64,000 bases of DNA, taken from contig JBMNTP010000002.1 of NCBI GenBank assembly GCA_050945795.1, positions 62,001-126,000 on the forward strand, in the 5' to 3' direction. The stretch is from JBMNTP01 sp050945795. Lineage in GTDB: Bacteria > Bacillota > Clostridia > Christensenellales > MGBC116941. Under the pieces are notes generated by a model. The model was not told the DNA's origin. It saw only the letters and a list, made by a program, of their open reading frames with translations, and did no database searches. The translations under genes were made by a program, and so were the position numbers. This document shows, one piece after another, positions 26,505 through 35,183 of the stretch. Within the stretch, counting starts at the first letter, position 1. Every line of letters starts with the position of its first letter.

Positions 26505-27206
26505 GTGTCATATATAGAATTTAATCAGGTTGTAAAAGAGTATTCCGGCGACTCAGTGGCGATTCGCGCGCTTGATAGCGCCAGCTTTTCCATAGACAAA
26601 GGCGAGCTGGCGGTAATACTAGGCGCATCGGGCGCCGGCAAAACAACGGCACTTAATATACTGGGCGGCATGGATACCGCTACATCCGGCGATGTAATCG
26701 TCGATGGTCAAAATATATCGCATTACACACATAAAGAGCTTATTGAGTATCGCCGTACCGATATAGGCTTTGTATTCCAGTTCTATAATCTTATACCCAA
26801 CCTTACCGCTCTTGAAAACGTAGAGTTGGCGGCGCAAATTATAAAAAACTGCTTGAGCGCCGATGAAATGCTTGAAAAGGTTGGGCTTTTGGAGCGCAAA
26901 AACAATTTCCCGTCCCAGCTTTCTGGCGGCGAGCAGCAGCGCGTATCAATAGCGCGGGCGCTTGCCAAAAACCCCAAGCTGCTTTTATGCGACGAGCCGA
27001 CCGGTGCGCTCGACTACAACACCGGCAAGCAGATTCTCCAGCTTTTGCAGGACACCTGCCGCCGCGACAATATAACCGTTCTTATAATAACGCATAATTC
27101 TGCGCTTTCGCCGATGGCGGATAAAGTCATACATTTTAAAAGCGGCAAAGTTGTAAAAACAGTCGTCAACAGCAACCCTACGCCGATCGCCCAAATCGAA
27201 TGGTGA
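26505..27206 (+). CDS. ABC transporter ATP-binding protein (MacB/LolD class)
   Basis: 233 residues from GTG 26505, which has GGAGG 4 nt upstream; an in-frame TTG at 26484 has no SD. Walker A GASGAGKTT near 37-45, signature LSGGEQQRVSIARAL near 138-152, Walker B LLLCDEPTGALD near 160-171, and an ITH switch. This subfamily powers FtsX-type permeases that move substrates or transmit force across the membrane rather than importing solutes. The permease gene follows after 1 nt. Confidence 0.9.
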   Translation: MSYIEFNQVVKEYSGDSVAIRALDSASFSIDKGELAVILGASGAGKTTALNILGGMDTATSGDVIVDGQNISHYTHKELIEYRRTDIGFVFQFYNLIPNLTALENVELAAQIIKNCLSADEMLEKVGLLERKNNFPSQLSGGEQQRVSIARALAKNPKLLLCDEPTGALDYNTGKQILQLLQDTCRRDNITVLIITHNSALSPMADKVIHFKSGKVVKTVVNSNPTPIAQIEW

Positions 27207-27207
27207 T

Positions 27208-30200
27208 ATGATGGGAACGGCTTACAAAAAGGATATATTCCGCACCATAATAAAAAACTGGAAGCGCTTCATATCGATTATAATTATAACGGCTCTGGGC
27301 GTCGGCATGATGTCGGGGCTGTACGCCGCCTGCCTTGATATGTATTACTCGGCGGACAAGTTCTATGACGAGCACAACCTTTTTGATATCCGCATATTAT
27401 CAACGCTCGGCTTTAGTCAAACCGACCTTGACGCCATTTCAAAACTTGACGATGTTGAAATATTCGAGGGCGGATACAGCGAAAATGTATATAACGATAT
27501 TGACGGCGTGCGTAAAACCGCCGAAATAAGCGTAATCAGCCAAAAAGGATTGAATACCCCAAAGCTTATAGAGGGCGACCTGCCCCAAAGATCGGGGCAA
27601 ATTGCCGTTACGCAAAAATACATTGACGATAGCGGCAAATCAATAGGCGATACAATTCTATTAGATTTAGACGAGCATCAAAAGGGCAAGGCGGACAAAA
27701 CAGATACAGCGGATAACGCAAATGCGCCGGATAAAACCGCCTCCGATACCGATATAGATTTTGATGTTGATACTGATATCGAATTTGAGGAAGACTCCTC
27801 CGCCCTTTTAAATACAGCCTATACCATAACCGGTATAGTTGTAGACCCTATGAATATAGAGAACAACCAGAACGGCACATCATTTCGTTCGGATATCGAC
27901 ACCGACTATACTTTGTTTATAACCGCCGACAACATCGACAGCGATATTTATACAGTGCTGTATATTAGGCTTAGAGGAACGGCGGATATGCTCTGCTATT
28001 CAGAGGAATACGAAAGCGCGGTTGGGCGCGTTACTTCTTATATAGAAAACACTATAAAAAGGCAAAGAGAGAAAATACGCTACCACTCGGTTTTCGATGA
28101 GGCGCTTGAAACCATAAAGGACGCCGAAAATACAATGCAGGAAAAGTTCGCCGAGGCGGACGAAAAATTCACCGACGCTTGGGATGATATACTCGAGGCC
28201 GAACGCGAGCTGCGTGACGGCGAAAAGGAGCTTAAAGCCCGGCAAAAAGACGCCGATATTAAAATACGGCAGGCCCGCTCAAAAATGCTATCTTACGGAA
28301 ATACGCTAGCTGATGCCATCGCCGAGGCAAACGCCGCTAAGGATATGCTATCGGCAGCCGAAACAGAGCTTAACGCAAACGCCGATGAGCTGGCATCGGG
28401 TAGAGCGCAGTTTGAAACGGAAAAGCGACAGGCTCTTGATGAGCTAAACGCAACCGAGTCAGAACTAAACGACGCCGATCGCCAACTAAAGGCGCAGCGC
28501 GCGGCGATCGAGTCCGGCGTATCGCAGCTTAAAGCGGCGTTTGGCGAATTATGGCCGGCACCGCAATGGCACGCGTTAGCAAATCGCAGCGCCGCGCTTT
28601 CGGCACAAGGCGTCGATCAAACCGGCATACAACATGCTGCGGCGGCTGAAATAACCGCTCTCGCCGCCGCCATGCATACTAGCGTAGCGTTTATAAAACC
28701 GGCGCTGATACACGAAATAAGCGTGGCACAGGCGGCGCTTACCATCGCCAATAACGAGCTTAACGCTCTAAACAATCAGCTTAAAGACGCCAGGCAAACC
28801 GCCGACGCCGCGAAAACAAATCTTTTAAATAAGCAGGCATTATTATCTGCGGCAACCGACGCTCTTAAAATTGAAACGGATAAGCTCAACGCGCTTGAAG
28901 AAGGCTCCCTTGAATATAACGAGCAGCTTATAGTGGTAGCCGCGGCGCAATATGCTGTTGATACCGCCAGCGCTGATGTAGAATCGGCGGCCGCCGCCGT
29001 AGCCTATTCTGATGGCGAAGTCGCTTCGCTGTCCTCTTCATGCGACACTAAAGCCTTAGAGATAAGCGGCTTAAACACTACTATACAGCAAATGAACCAG
29101 CAATTGGAAAGCCTTGATACCGCGCCCGAAACAGCGGTACAGCTTGCTATTGCCTCGGGTATGGTATCGGCGGGGCAGAAAGAACTTGACGCCGGAAAAG
29201 GAGCTTTTTTTGCAGCTAAGGCAGCCGCGCTTCAAGCGTTTGATGAGGCGGAGTCGGATATAATATCCGGAGAAAAATCAATTGCCGAGGCGCGCACGCT
29301 TTTAGATGAAAAAAAAGTCGAGCTTGAAGAGGGAAAACAGCAGCTTGCGGCGGGCATAGCCGATTTTGAGGCGGGTAAAGCGCGGCTTAATATCGAGGCG
29401 GCAGACGCTGACAGAAAAATAGCCGAAGCGTGGGCGGAGCTTAATGACGGCAGAGCTGAACTTGATGACGGCAAATCCGAATTGCTAGAGCAGGAGCAGA
29501 AGTATATTTCAAAAAAGGATGATGCGTATAACCAGCTTGCCGAGGCGTATATTGAGCTTTATGACATAGACATGACAAGGTGGTATGTGCAAAACCGCTC
29601 CTCCCTTGATAGCTATTCCAGCCTTAAAAATGACTTATCGTCAATTGAGGCGGTGGGGCAGGTTTTCCCCGCCATATTCCTGCTTGTTGCCATACTTGTA
29701 AGCCTCACCACCATGACCCGCATGGTGGAGGAGGAGCGCGGCCTTATAGGCACATACAAAGCGCTCGGATTTTACAATGCCGCCATTTATAGCAAATATA
29801 TACTGTTCGCTTTGGCCGCCTGCATTGGCGGCGGCATACTCGGCGACCTTTTCGGCTTTATACTAATGCCAAAGCTTATATCCGCTATACTCGCCCAGCT
29901 TTACATTATGCCGGAGTATTACCTTCGTTTCGATGCGCTCTACGGCGTTGGCGGCGTACTGCTCTTTATGGCGGGCATAATAGGCTCAACAATATTGGCG
30001 CTTAGAAAAGAGCTTAAGCAAATGCCCGCCGTACTCATGCGCCCCAAAGCGCCCCGTGCCGGCTCTCGCGTATTCTTAGAACGCATACCGATTATATGGA
30101 ATCGTATAAGCTTTTTAAACAAAGTAACTATAAGAAACCTTTTCAGGTATAAAAAGCGGCTGTTTATGACGATAGGCGGCATAATGGGCTGCACCGCGCT

Positions 30201-31227
30201 TATACTCTGCGGCTTCGCCATAAAAGACTCTGTCGAGCGGTTGCCGCTAAGGCAATACGGCGAAATATACAAATATGATCTTATGGCTATCGCTAAAGAC
30301 GATGGCAACTACGAATTAACAGCGCTACTCTCTTCAGACGACGAAATTTTAGAGTATATAAACCTTCGCATAGAAAGCGTTAAGCTTATAAACGCCGACA
30401 GCGAAGAAGAAGCGGCGCAACTTATGGTGATACCTAGAAGCGCCGACATAAGCGAATATATAAATATAGTTGATTTAAATGGCAACGCTCTTGATTTAAG
30501 CGATACCGGCGCTATAATTACTAAAAACGCCTCCGAGATGCTTGATATAGGCATAGGAGAGACGGTTGCCGTACAAGACATAGATCTTGTGCAACGCGAA
30601 GCACAAATATACGGCATTGCCGCCAATTATATAGGCAACAATATATATATGAGCGAGAGTATGTATGAAACGCTTTTTGGTAAATACGAGGCCAACGGAG
30701 CCTTAGCGCTGCTGAGCGAATCTTACACCGACCACGCCGCATATGCCGAGCGCCTTGTAAATGATGAAGTGGCGATGTCGGCTATGAACGCGTCAGAGCT
30801 TAGAGACGGCTTTAGCTTTGACCTTATAGGAGCGGTGGTGCTGCTGCTTGTTGCCGTTGCCGGCGGTCTGGCGTTTGTAGTGCTTTTCACATTGTCAAAC
30901 ACAAATATATCTGAGCGGGTACGCGAATTAGCCACAATAAAGGTTTTAGGCTTCCATGACGCAGAAGTGCATCAATATGTTCATAAAGAAACATTTATAA
31001 TAACGCTTATGGGCATACTTTTGGGCATGCCGTTTGGTAGGCTTATAAGCGGGCTGCTTACAGTAGTGCTGCATCTGCCATCGATACATTTCGCCGTACA
31101 TGTTGAGCCGATAAGCTATATAATCGCTGCCGCCATAACGTTATGCTTCGCTATAATAGTCAACTGGATGACAAAGCGCACCCTCAATAATATAAATATG
31201 GTGGATGCGCTAAAAAGCATTGAATAA
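27208..31227 (+). CDS. FtsX-family ABC permease with a long extracellular coiled coil
   Basis: 1339 residues. Membrane segment 1 lies near residues 19-37. A large outside region follows with a stretch of Asp/Thr-rich sequence near 155-195 and Ala/Glu/Lys-rich heptads from about 290 to 800, with repeated motifs such as AEAELNDGRAELDDGK and ELEEGKQQLAAG, strongly predicting coiled coil. Three membrane segments of the first FtsX unit lie near 815-935, a second leading segment near 985-1005 and the last three near 1210-1330. Similar large permeases with coiled coils occur in Firmicutes and are often called antimicrobial peptide or cell-surface ABC permeases; the substrate here is unknown. It ends 50 nt before the convergent Crp-like gene. 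Confidence 0.85.
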   Translation: MMGTAYKKDIFRTIIKNWKRFISIIIITALGVGMMSGLYAACLDMYYSADKFYDEHNLFDIRILSTLGFSQTDLDAISKLDDVEIFEGGYSENVYNDIDGVRKTAEISVISQKGLNTPKLIEGDLPQRSGQIAVTQKYIDDSGKSIGDTILLDLDEHQKGKADKTDTADNANAPDKTASDTDIDFDVDTDIEFEEDSSALLNTAYTITGIVVDPMNIENNQNGTSFRSDIDTDYTLFITADNIDSDIYTVLYIRLRGTADMLCYSEEYESAVGRVTSYIENTIKRQREKIRYHSVFDEALETIKDAENTMQEKFAEADEKFTDAWDDILEAERELRDGEKELKARQKDADIKIRQARSKMLSYGNTLADAIAEANAAKDMLSAAETELNANADELASGRAQFETEKRQALDELNATESELNDADRQLKAQRAAIESGVSQLKAAFGELWPAPQWHALANRSAALSAQGVDQTGIQHAAAAEITALAAAMHTSVAFIKPALIHEISVAQAALTIANNELNALNNQLKDARQTADAAKTNLLNKQALLSAATDALKIETDKLNALEEGSLEYNEQLIVVAAAQYAVDTASADVESAAAAVAYSDGEVASLSSSCDTKALEISGLNTTIQQMNQQLESLDTAPETAVQLAIASGMVSAGQKELDAGKGAFFAAKAAALQAFDEAESDIISGEKSIAEARTLLDEKKVELEEGKQQLAAGIADFEAGKARLNIEAADADRKIAEAWAELNDGRAELDDGKSELLEQEQKYISKKDDAYNQLAEAYIELYDIDMTRWYVQNRSSLDSYSSLKNDLSSIEAVGQVFPAIFLLVAILVSLTTMTRMVEEERGLIGTYKALGFYNAAIYSKYILFALAACIGGGILGDLFGFILMPKLISAILAQLYIMPEYYLRFDALYGVGGVLLFMAGIIGSTILALRKELKQMPAVLMRPKAPRAGSRVFLERIPIIWNRISFLNKVTIRNLFRYKKRLFMTIGGIMGCTALILCGFAIKDSVERLPLRQYGEIYKYDLMAIAKDDGNYELTALLSSDDEILEYINLRIESVKLINADSEEEAAQLMVIPRSADISEYINIVDLNGNALDLSDTGAIITKNASEMLDIGIGETVAVQDIDLVQREAQIYGIAANYIGNNIYMSESMYETLFGKYEANGALALLSESYTDHAAYAERLVNDEVAMSAMNASELRDGFSFDLIGAVVLLLVAVAGGLAFVVLFTLSNTNISERVRELATIKVLGFHDAEVHQYVHKETFIITLMGILLGMPFGRLISGLLTVVLHLPSIHFAVHVEPISYIIAAAITLCFAIIVNWMTKRTLNNINMVDALKSIE

Positions 31228-31277
31228 ACAACGTAGCAGATGCCGAGCTCAATAAAAGGCTTTATAGTACTATGCCG

Positions 31278-31955
31278 CTATTTCGTTTTTATAAGGCCAT
31301 TGAGCCTTTCGGTGTCAAGCAGCGTTATTTTACCGCGCGCCAGCTTAAGCATGCCTTCGCCGGCCAAATAATTAAGCATTTTTGTCACCACTTCTCTGGC
31401 GCTGCCCATATGACGGGCAATTTCATCATGCGTTATTAATAAAACATTTGAGCCTTCAATAACTCTCTGCTCAAGAAGCAGCGCGGCAAGACGGCTGTCA
31501 AAGCTGGTGAAAAGCACCTGCTCCATAATCCACATAACATCGGAAAAACGCGACGACATAAGCTGATTTGTATAATGCGCAACCGGCAGCGACTTTTTAA
31601 CCAGCTTTTCATATAAATCCGCCGGCACGATAAACGCCTCGGTATCCTTTTCCGCCTCAACATGCATCTCAAAGCTTATGTTGCTCATTATACACGCCGC
31701 CGAAAACAAACATATATCCCAAGCAAAAAGGCGATAAAGAGTTATTTCCTTGCCGCTTTCAGAGAGTATAAAAACGCGAAGCTGCCCCGATTTTACCAGG
31801 AACAATCCCGCGCAGTCGCCGGAGCCTTGATGCGGCCGCTCTCCTTTTTTAAAGCGGCGCAGCTCGGCACACTCTTTTATGACTTCCTGCTCTTTTATAT
31901 CAATTTTGTCCCAGCACGGGAATATTTCCTCTAAGCAAACCGGCTCGTTTCCCAT
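31278..31955 (-). CDS. Crp/Fnr family transcription regulator
   Basis: 225 residues: a cyclic-nucleotide-binding-type beta domain (about 20-125), dimer helix (about 128-150) and winged helix with THDEIARHMGSAREVVTKML near 172-191. The recognition helix has R-E-x3-K, close to the R-E-x3-R of Crp that reads TGTGA. There are Cys residues in the sensor part but no FNR-like cluster of four. SD GGGAGGG precedes the ATG. It lies directly downstream of the Prx6/thioredoxin pair, and a TGTGACA palindrome is found in front of trxA, so redox control is a fair inference. Confidence 0.85.
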   Translation of the reverse strand: MGNEPVCLEEIFPCWDKIDIKEQEVIKECAELRRFKKGERPHQGSGDCAGLFLVKSGQLRVFILSESGKEITLYRLFAWDICLFSAACIMSNISFEMHVEAEKDTEAFIVPADLYEKLVKKSLPVAHYTNQLMSSRFSDVMWIMEQVLFTSFDSRLAALLLEQRVIEGSNVLLITHDEIARHMGSAREVVTKMLNYLAGEGMLKLARGKITLLDTERLNGLIKTK

Positions 31956-31982
31956 TTTCCCTCCCGAATATAAGGCAAAAAA

Positions 31983-32015
31983 GCAGACCTTATACTCTTT
32001 AAGTATAAGGTCTGC
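31983..32015 (-). terminator. Terminator after the peroxiredoxin gene
   Basis: GCAGACCTTATAC (31983-31995) and GTATAAGGTCTGC (32003-32015) form a perfect 13-bp stem; on the minus strand six T follow. It separates the peroxiredoxin gene from the Crp-like gene, whose SD begins just after it. Confidence 0.88.
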
Positions 32016-32071
32016 CGGCTTTTATTTCAACAAAGGCGATTTTATGTATAAGCCTTTGGTCAATTCATGCT

Positions 32072-32749
32072 CTATTTTTTCTCCCTGCGAAAGCACATAA
32101 ACCAGTCGAGGCAGTATTGGTCGTCGCTCTGGTTATCCATTCTTTCCTTAGCTGTACCGCACGAACCCGCTGTAGGCACAATGACATCGTCCCCCGGCCG
32201 CCAGTCGGCAGGAGTCGCCACTTTATCGTTGTCCGCCTTTTGCAGCGCCAGTATAATGCGCTTGATTTCATCGAAGTTGCGTCCCGTGGACAGCGGATAG
32301 TATAGTATGGTGCGTATTTTGGCTTCAGGGTCTATCACGAATACTGCGCGAACGGCCTGCGTATTCGACTGCCCCGGCTGCATCATGCCGTATTTGTTCG
32401 CTACCTCCATGCGTATGTCCTCTATAAGAGGGAATTTGACTTCTATGTTCTTTTTGCCGTTCCACTCCAGCTCCTGAATTTTTCTAAGCCAGGCTATATG
32501 CGCGTACAGTGAGTCTACCGACAAGCCTATAAGCTCTGTGTTGAGTTCCTTAAACTCGTCAGCCATAGATGCAAACGTCATAAACTCCGTTGTACATACT
32601 GGTGTAAAGTCGGCGGGGTGCGAAAAGAGTATTACCCATTTGCCCTTGTAATCGTCGGGGAAGTTAATGTCTCCTTGCGTTGTAACAGCCTTAAAGGCGG
32701 GTGCGTCATCTCCTATAAGAGGCATTCTTCGTACTTGCATTTCTTCCAT
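32072..32749 (-). CDS. Peroxiredoxin, Prx6 type with C-terminal Cys pair
   Basis: Reduces peroxides. 225 residues: peroxidatic Cys at about C52 in HPADFTPVCTTE, a long C-terminal domain typical of Prx6, and extra cysteines C197, C213 and C219, the last two in CLDWFMC, a pattern known from archaeal-type Prx6 enzymes where they serve as resolving residues. The SD AAAGGGAG lies before the ATG. The thioredoxin gene is 74 nt upstream on the same strand and is its likely electron donor. No thioredoxin reductase gene is in this window. Confidence 0.9.
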   Translation of the reverse strand: MEEMQVRRMPLIGDDAPAFKAVTTQGDINFPDDYKGKWVILFSHPADFTPVCTTEFMTFASMADEFKELNTELIGLSVDSLYAHIAWLRKIQELEWNGKKNIEVKFPLIEDIRMEVANKYGMMQPGQSNTQAVRAVFVIDPEAKIRTILYYPLSTGRNFDEIKRIILALQKADNDKVATPADWRPGDDVIVPTAGSCGTAKERMDNQSDDQYCLDWFMCFRREKK

Positions 32750-32782
32750 TTTTTACTCTCCCTTTCATTTTTTCTATTTTGC

Positions 32783-32810
32783 GGCGGCATTGAAAACGTA
32801 TCAAGCCGCC
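32783..32810 (-). other. Hairpin between trxA and the peroxiredoxin gene
   Basis: GGCGGCTTGA and TCAATGCCGCC (minus strand) pair over 10 bp with one bulged base. No T-run follows on this strand, so it may stabilise or process the trxA-prx mRNA rather than terminate it. Confidence 0.35.
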
Positions 32811-32823
32811 TTCTAAAAATCTA

Positions 32824-33138
32824 TTATTGCTCTAGCATCTCTAAAATTTCTTGCTTTGACCTAACGCCTACCGACATAGCGGCAAGCTCTCCTCCTTTTA
32901 GCACCGCCAGCGTTGGAATCCCCATAACCCGAAACTGAGCCGCCAATTCCTTTTCTTCATCAACATTAACCTTAGCAACCTTTGCCTTACCGGCAAGCTC
33001 GCCGGCTATCTCGTCTACTATCGGCGAAAGCATACGGCATGGCCCGCACCACGGCGCCCAAAAGTCAATCAGCATAGTTGTATCCTCTGCCATAGCCTCT
33101 GTTTTAAAGTTATCTTTAGTAAGTTTTATAGTAGCCAT
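32824..33138 (-). CDS. trxA: Thioredoxin
   Basis: 104 residues with the redox centre WAPWCGPC (Cys 31 and 34), the cis-Pro segment VMGIPTLAVLKGGE near 71-84 and the usual FWAPWC strand. It reduces disulfides, here probably of the peroxiredoxin encoded next. The ATG at 33138 has GGGGG 8 nt upstream; the in-frame ATG at 33153 does not. A TGTGACA palindrome lies 57-71 nt upstream of the start. Confidence 0.93.
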   Translation of the reverse strand: MATIKLTKDNFKTEAMAEDTTMLIDFWAPWCGPCRMLSPIVDEIAGELAGKAKVAKVNVDEEKELAAQFRVMGIPTLAVLKGGELAAMSVGVRSKQEILEMLEQ

Positions 33139-33194
33139 CGCTGCATCCCCCATCTTTTGTTATCATAATCCTACCAAGCTTTGCCCGCCTTTTC

Positions 33195-33209
33195 TGTGAC
33201 AATGTCACA
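33195..33209. promoter_or_regulatory. Crp/Fnr-like palindrome upstream of trxA
   Basis: TGTGACA-A-TGTCACA, perfect 7-1-7. Half sites match the TGTGA read by Crp-type helices, with a spacer one base shorter than the Crp consensus. If the minus-strand TAGGAT at 33173-33168 is the -10 of trxA, the palindrome centre falls near -41, the class II activator position. Confidence 0.55.
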
Positions 33210-33285
33210 TATCGATAAAAGCATCCGGTTGTTCATATTAGAAACCGGCTTGTCCACAACAGCGGCTTTAAGCGGCATATATCTA

Positions 33286-33314
33286 TTGCTATGCTGGTTC
33301 GGTAGGGGTATAAT
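33286..33314 (+). promoter_or_regulatory. Promoter of apt
   Basis: TTGCTA (33286-33291), a 17-nt spacer and TATAAT (33309-33314). A small hairpin TTGTGT/ACACAA lies in the short leader just before the SD AGGAGG. Confidence 0.6.
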
Positions 33315-33358
33315 AGATATGTTGTGTATTTACAACACAAACTTCAGGAGGTTTTCTA

Positions 33359-33874
33359 ATGACTGGCTATGAAATGGAAATCTTTCCGGATTTCCCTATA
33401 AAAGGTGTAAATTTTTTTGATATAAGCTCTATTCTCCAAAATGATAATTGGTTTGAAAAGACTGCCGAACAGTTCCGTGAGTCTTATCCCGGCCCGCAAC
33501 CCGATTATGTGTTGGGCATAGAATCGCGCGGCCTTATATATGCAACTGTCGTATCCGGCGCTATAGAGCGCGGGCTTGTTATGGCAAGAAAGCCGGGCAA
33601 GCTGCCGGGTGAGCTTCTTGGCGCACAGTACGGCAAAGAGTACGGCAAGGACAGACTGGAGATACAAAAATCTAAAATAACTCCCGGCGCTAAATACCTT
33701 ATAGTAGACGATATACTCGCCACCGGCAATACCATAAAAGCCGTTGCCGACCTAATAACCGAACTTGGCGGAGAAATACTCGGCATATGGGTATATGGTG
33801 AAATAGACGGGCTGGGCGGCAGGGAGTTGCTTAAAGAATATCCGCTGTATTCGGTTGTAAACCTTAAAGAATAG
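33359..33874 (+). CDS. apt: Adenine phosphoribosyltransferase
   Basis: Salvages adenine to AMP with PRPP. 171 residues, the normal length, with FPDFPIKGVNFFDIS at the N-terminus, GIESRG near 57-62, RKPGKLPGE and the PRPP loop LIVDDILATGNT near 116-127. SD AGGAGG lies before the ATG. It is a single-gene unit with its own promoter and terminator. Confidence 0.94.
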   Translation: MTGYEMEIFPDFPIKGVNFFDISSILQNDNWFEKTAEQFRESYPGPQPDYVLGIESRGLIYATVVSGAIERGLVMARKPGKLPGELLGAQYGKEYGKDRLEIQKSKITPGAKYLIVDDILATGNTIKAVADLITELGGEILGIWVYGEIDGLGGRELLKEYPLYSVVNLKE

Positions 33875-33895
33875 CAAAGATTAATATAATTCCGA

Positions 33896-33921
33896 AAAAC
33901 TCGCCACAAGGCGAGTTTTTT
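33896..33921. terminator. Bidirectional terminator between apt and ppa
   Basis: AAAACTCGCC and GGCGAGTTTT flank a short loop, with A-run before and T-run after. It serves apt on the plus strand and ppa on the minus strand. Confidence 0.88.
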
Positions 33922-33947
33922 ACTTCCAATCAACTTTTTAAAGGCGT

Positions 33948-34487
33948 TTAGCTCATTTTGCCACAAAAATGCATTTCGTATATATTCATTGTTTCTTTTA
34001 TAATGTGCTTGGCCTGCTCCCTATCCATTATCTCGGACGCGGTAGTATCAAGATGCTCCAGGTTTTTATATACTTCAAAGAAGTGTACGATTTCGCTAAG
34101 TATATGCGGCGGCAGCTCTGATATATCCTTATAGAAATTCCATGTGGGGTCTTGGAGCGGTATCGCTATAATTTTGTCGTCCATTTTGCCGCTGTCCATC
34201 ATGCGAACCACGCCTATCGGGTAGCATTCCACCATAACCATAGGGTCAAGGCTTTCAGTACATAGAACTAAAACGTCTAACGGATCGCCATCATCGGCGT
34301 ATGTGCGGGGTATAAAGCCGTAGTTGGCGGGATAGTGAGTGGATGTGTAAAGTATTCTGTCCAGCCTAAGAATACCCGTCTCTTTATCCATTTCATATTT
34401 TTTCTTGCTTCCCCCCGATATCTCTATCACCGCCATAAATTTTTCGGGGGTGATACGGCTGGGATTTATATCATGCCATATTCTCAT
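33948..34487 (-). CDS. ppa: Inorganic pyrophosphatase, family I
   Basis: Hydrolyses pyrophosphate released by biosynthesis. 179 residues: AVIEISGGSKKKYEMDKETG, the metal-binding signature DDGDPLDVLVL near 65-75, and a C-terminal helix region. It is the soluble magnesium-dependent type. It has no close operon partner; a weak promoter (CTGACG, 18 nt, TACAAT) is seen near 34505-34540 on this strand. Confidence 0.92.
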   Translation of the reverse strand: MRIWHDINPSRITPEKFMAVIEISGGSKKKYEMDKETGILRLDRILYTSTHYPANYGFIPRTYADDGDPLDVLVLCTESLDPMVMVECYPIGVVRMMDSGKMDDKIIAIPLQDPTWNFYKDISELPPHILSEIVHFFEVYKNLEHLDTTASEIMDREQAKHIIKETMNIYEMHFCGKMS

Positions 34488-34609
34488 TTTTTGTCACCTC
34501 ATTGCTATTGTATCACATTGCCGTCACTGCCGTCAGCATGAAAAAGGGTACGAGAATTCCCGCCCCTTATGGTAAAGCCTAATTTACATTGCCGCCCACC
34601 GCATAAAGT

Positions 34610-34632
34610 CCGGTTTTTCTTTACCAAACCGG
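34610..34632 (-). terminator. Weak terminator after the PII gene
   Basis: CCGGTTT (34610-34616) and AAACCGG (34626-34632) form a 7-bp stem; on the minus strand ACTTTA follows, a poor T-run. It lies 35 nt after the PII stop codon. Confidence 0.4.
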
Positions 34633-34666
34633 CTAGGGAAGCGGATTTTAGCGACAGATACGCCGG

Positions 34667-35008
34667 TTACATAGCGCTTTCGCCTTTTTCGCCGGTACGG
34701 ATTCTTATAGCGTCCTCAACATTGTAAACAAAAATTTTACCGTCGCCCGGTTCACCTGTTGCCACGGTATTAATTATTGAATTTATAATGCCATCAACCT
34801 TTTCATCCCCCACCACCGTTTCAAGTTTATACTGTGAAACAAGACCGGCCTTTTTGGGAGTGTTTTTTAAGTGATGCTCAGCCAAGCCCTTTTGATTGCC
34901 GTAGCCTGTGATGCTGGTAATCATCAATCCGGTTACGCCGAGATCATCGAGCAATGCGCGTACCTCGTCAAGCTTTTCCGGCCTGATAATTATCTCGATT
35001 TTCTTCAC
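34667..35008 (-). CDS. PII family nitrogen regulatory protein
   Basis: 113 residues. KKIEIIIRPEKLDEVRALL at the start and GDGKIFVYNVEDAIRIRTGE at the end are the PII signatures. The T-loop (GYGNQKGLAEHHLKNTPKKAG) has no tyrosine at the position uridylylated in enteric GlnB (Y51), so control would be by ATP/ADP and 2-oxoglutarate only. The GTG at 35008 is chosen because GAGG lies 8 nt upstream. It follows glnA on the same strand rather than an amtB gene, suggesting it senses nitrogen for glutamine synthetase or another partner. Confidence 0.88.
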   Translation of the reverse strand: MKKIEIIIRPEKLDEVRALLDDLGVTGLMITSITGYGNQKGLAEHHLKNTPKKAGLVSQYKLETVVGDEKVDGIINSIINTVATGEPGDGKIFVYNVEDAIRIRTGEKGESAM

Positions 35009-35047
35009 TGACCTCACCTCTTATCATATTTTTTGTACTTAACTACA

Positions 35048-35076
35048 ATTATACAGCATAACACGACGGGTACCAA
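35048..35076 (-). promoter_or_regulatory. Promoter of the PII gene
   Basis: Minus strand TTGGTA (35076-35071), 17-nt spacer, TATAAT (35053-35048), 40 nt before the start codon. The gene can thus be transcribed without glnA. Confidence 0.6.
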
Positions 35077-35183
35077 TACAATGCCGTTTATTTATAATCG
35101 CCGTTATGCCTTAACTGCGCTTTAATATCGCCCTTCCATTATATGCGCTGCTTTTTATTATATCCCACCGCAAAGCCCTGCAC

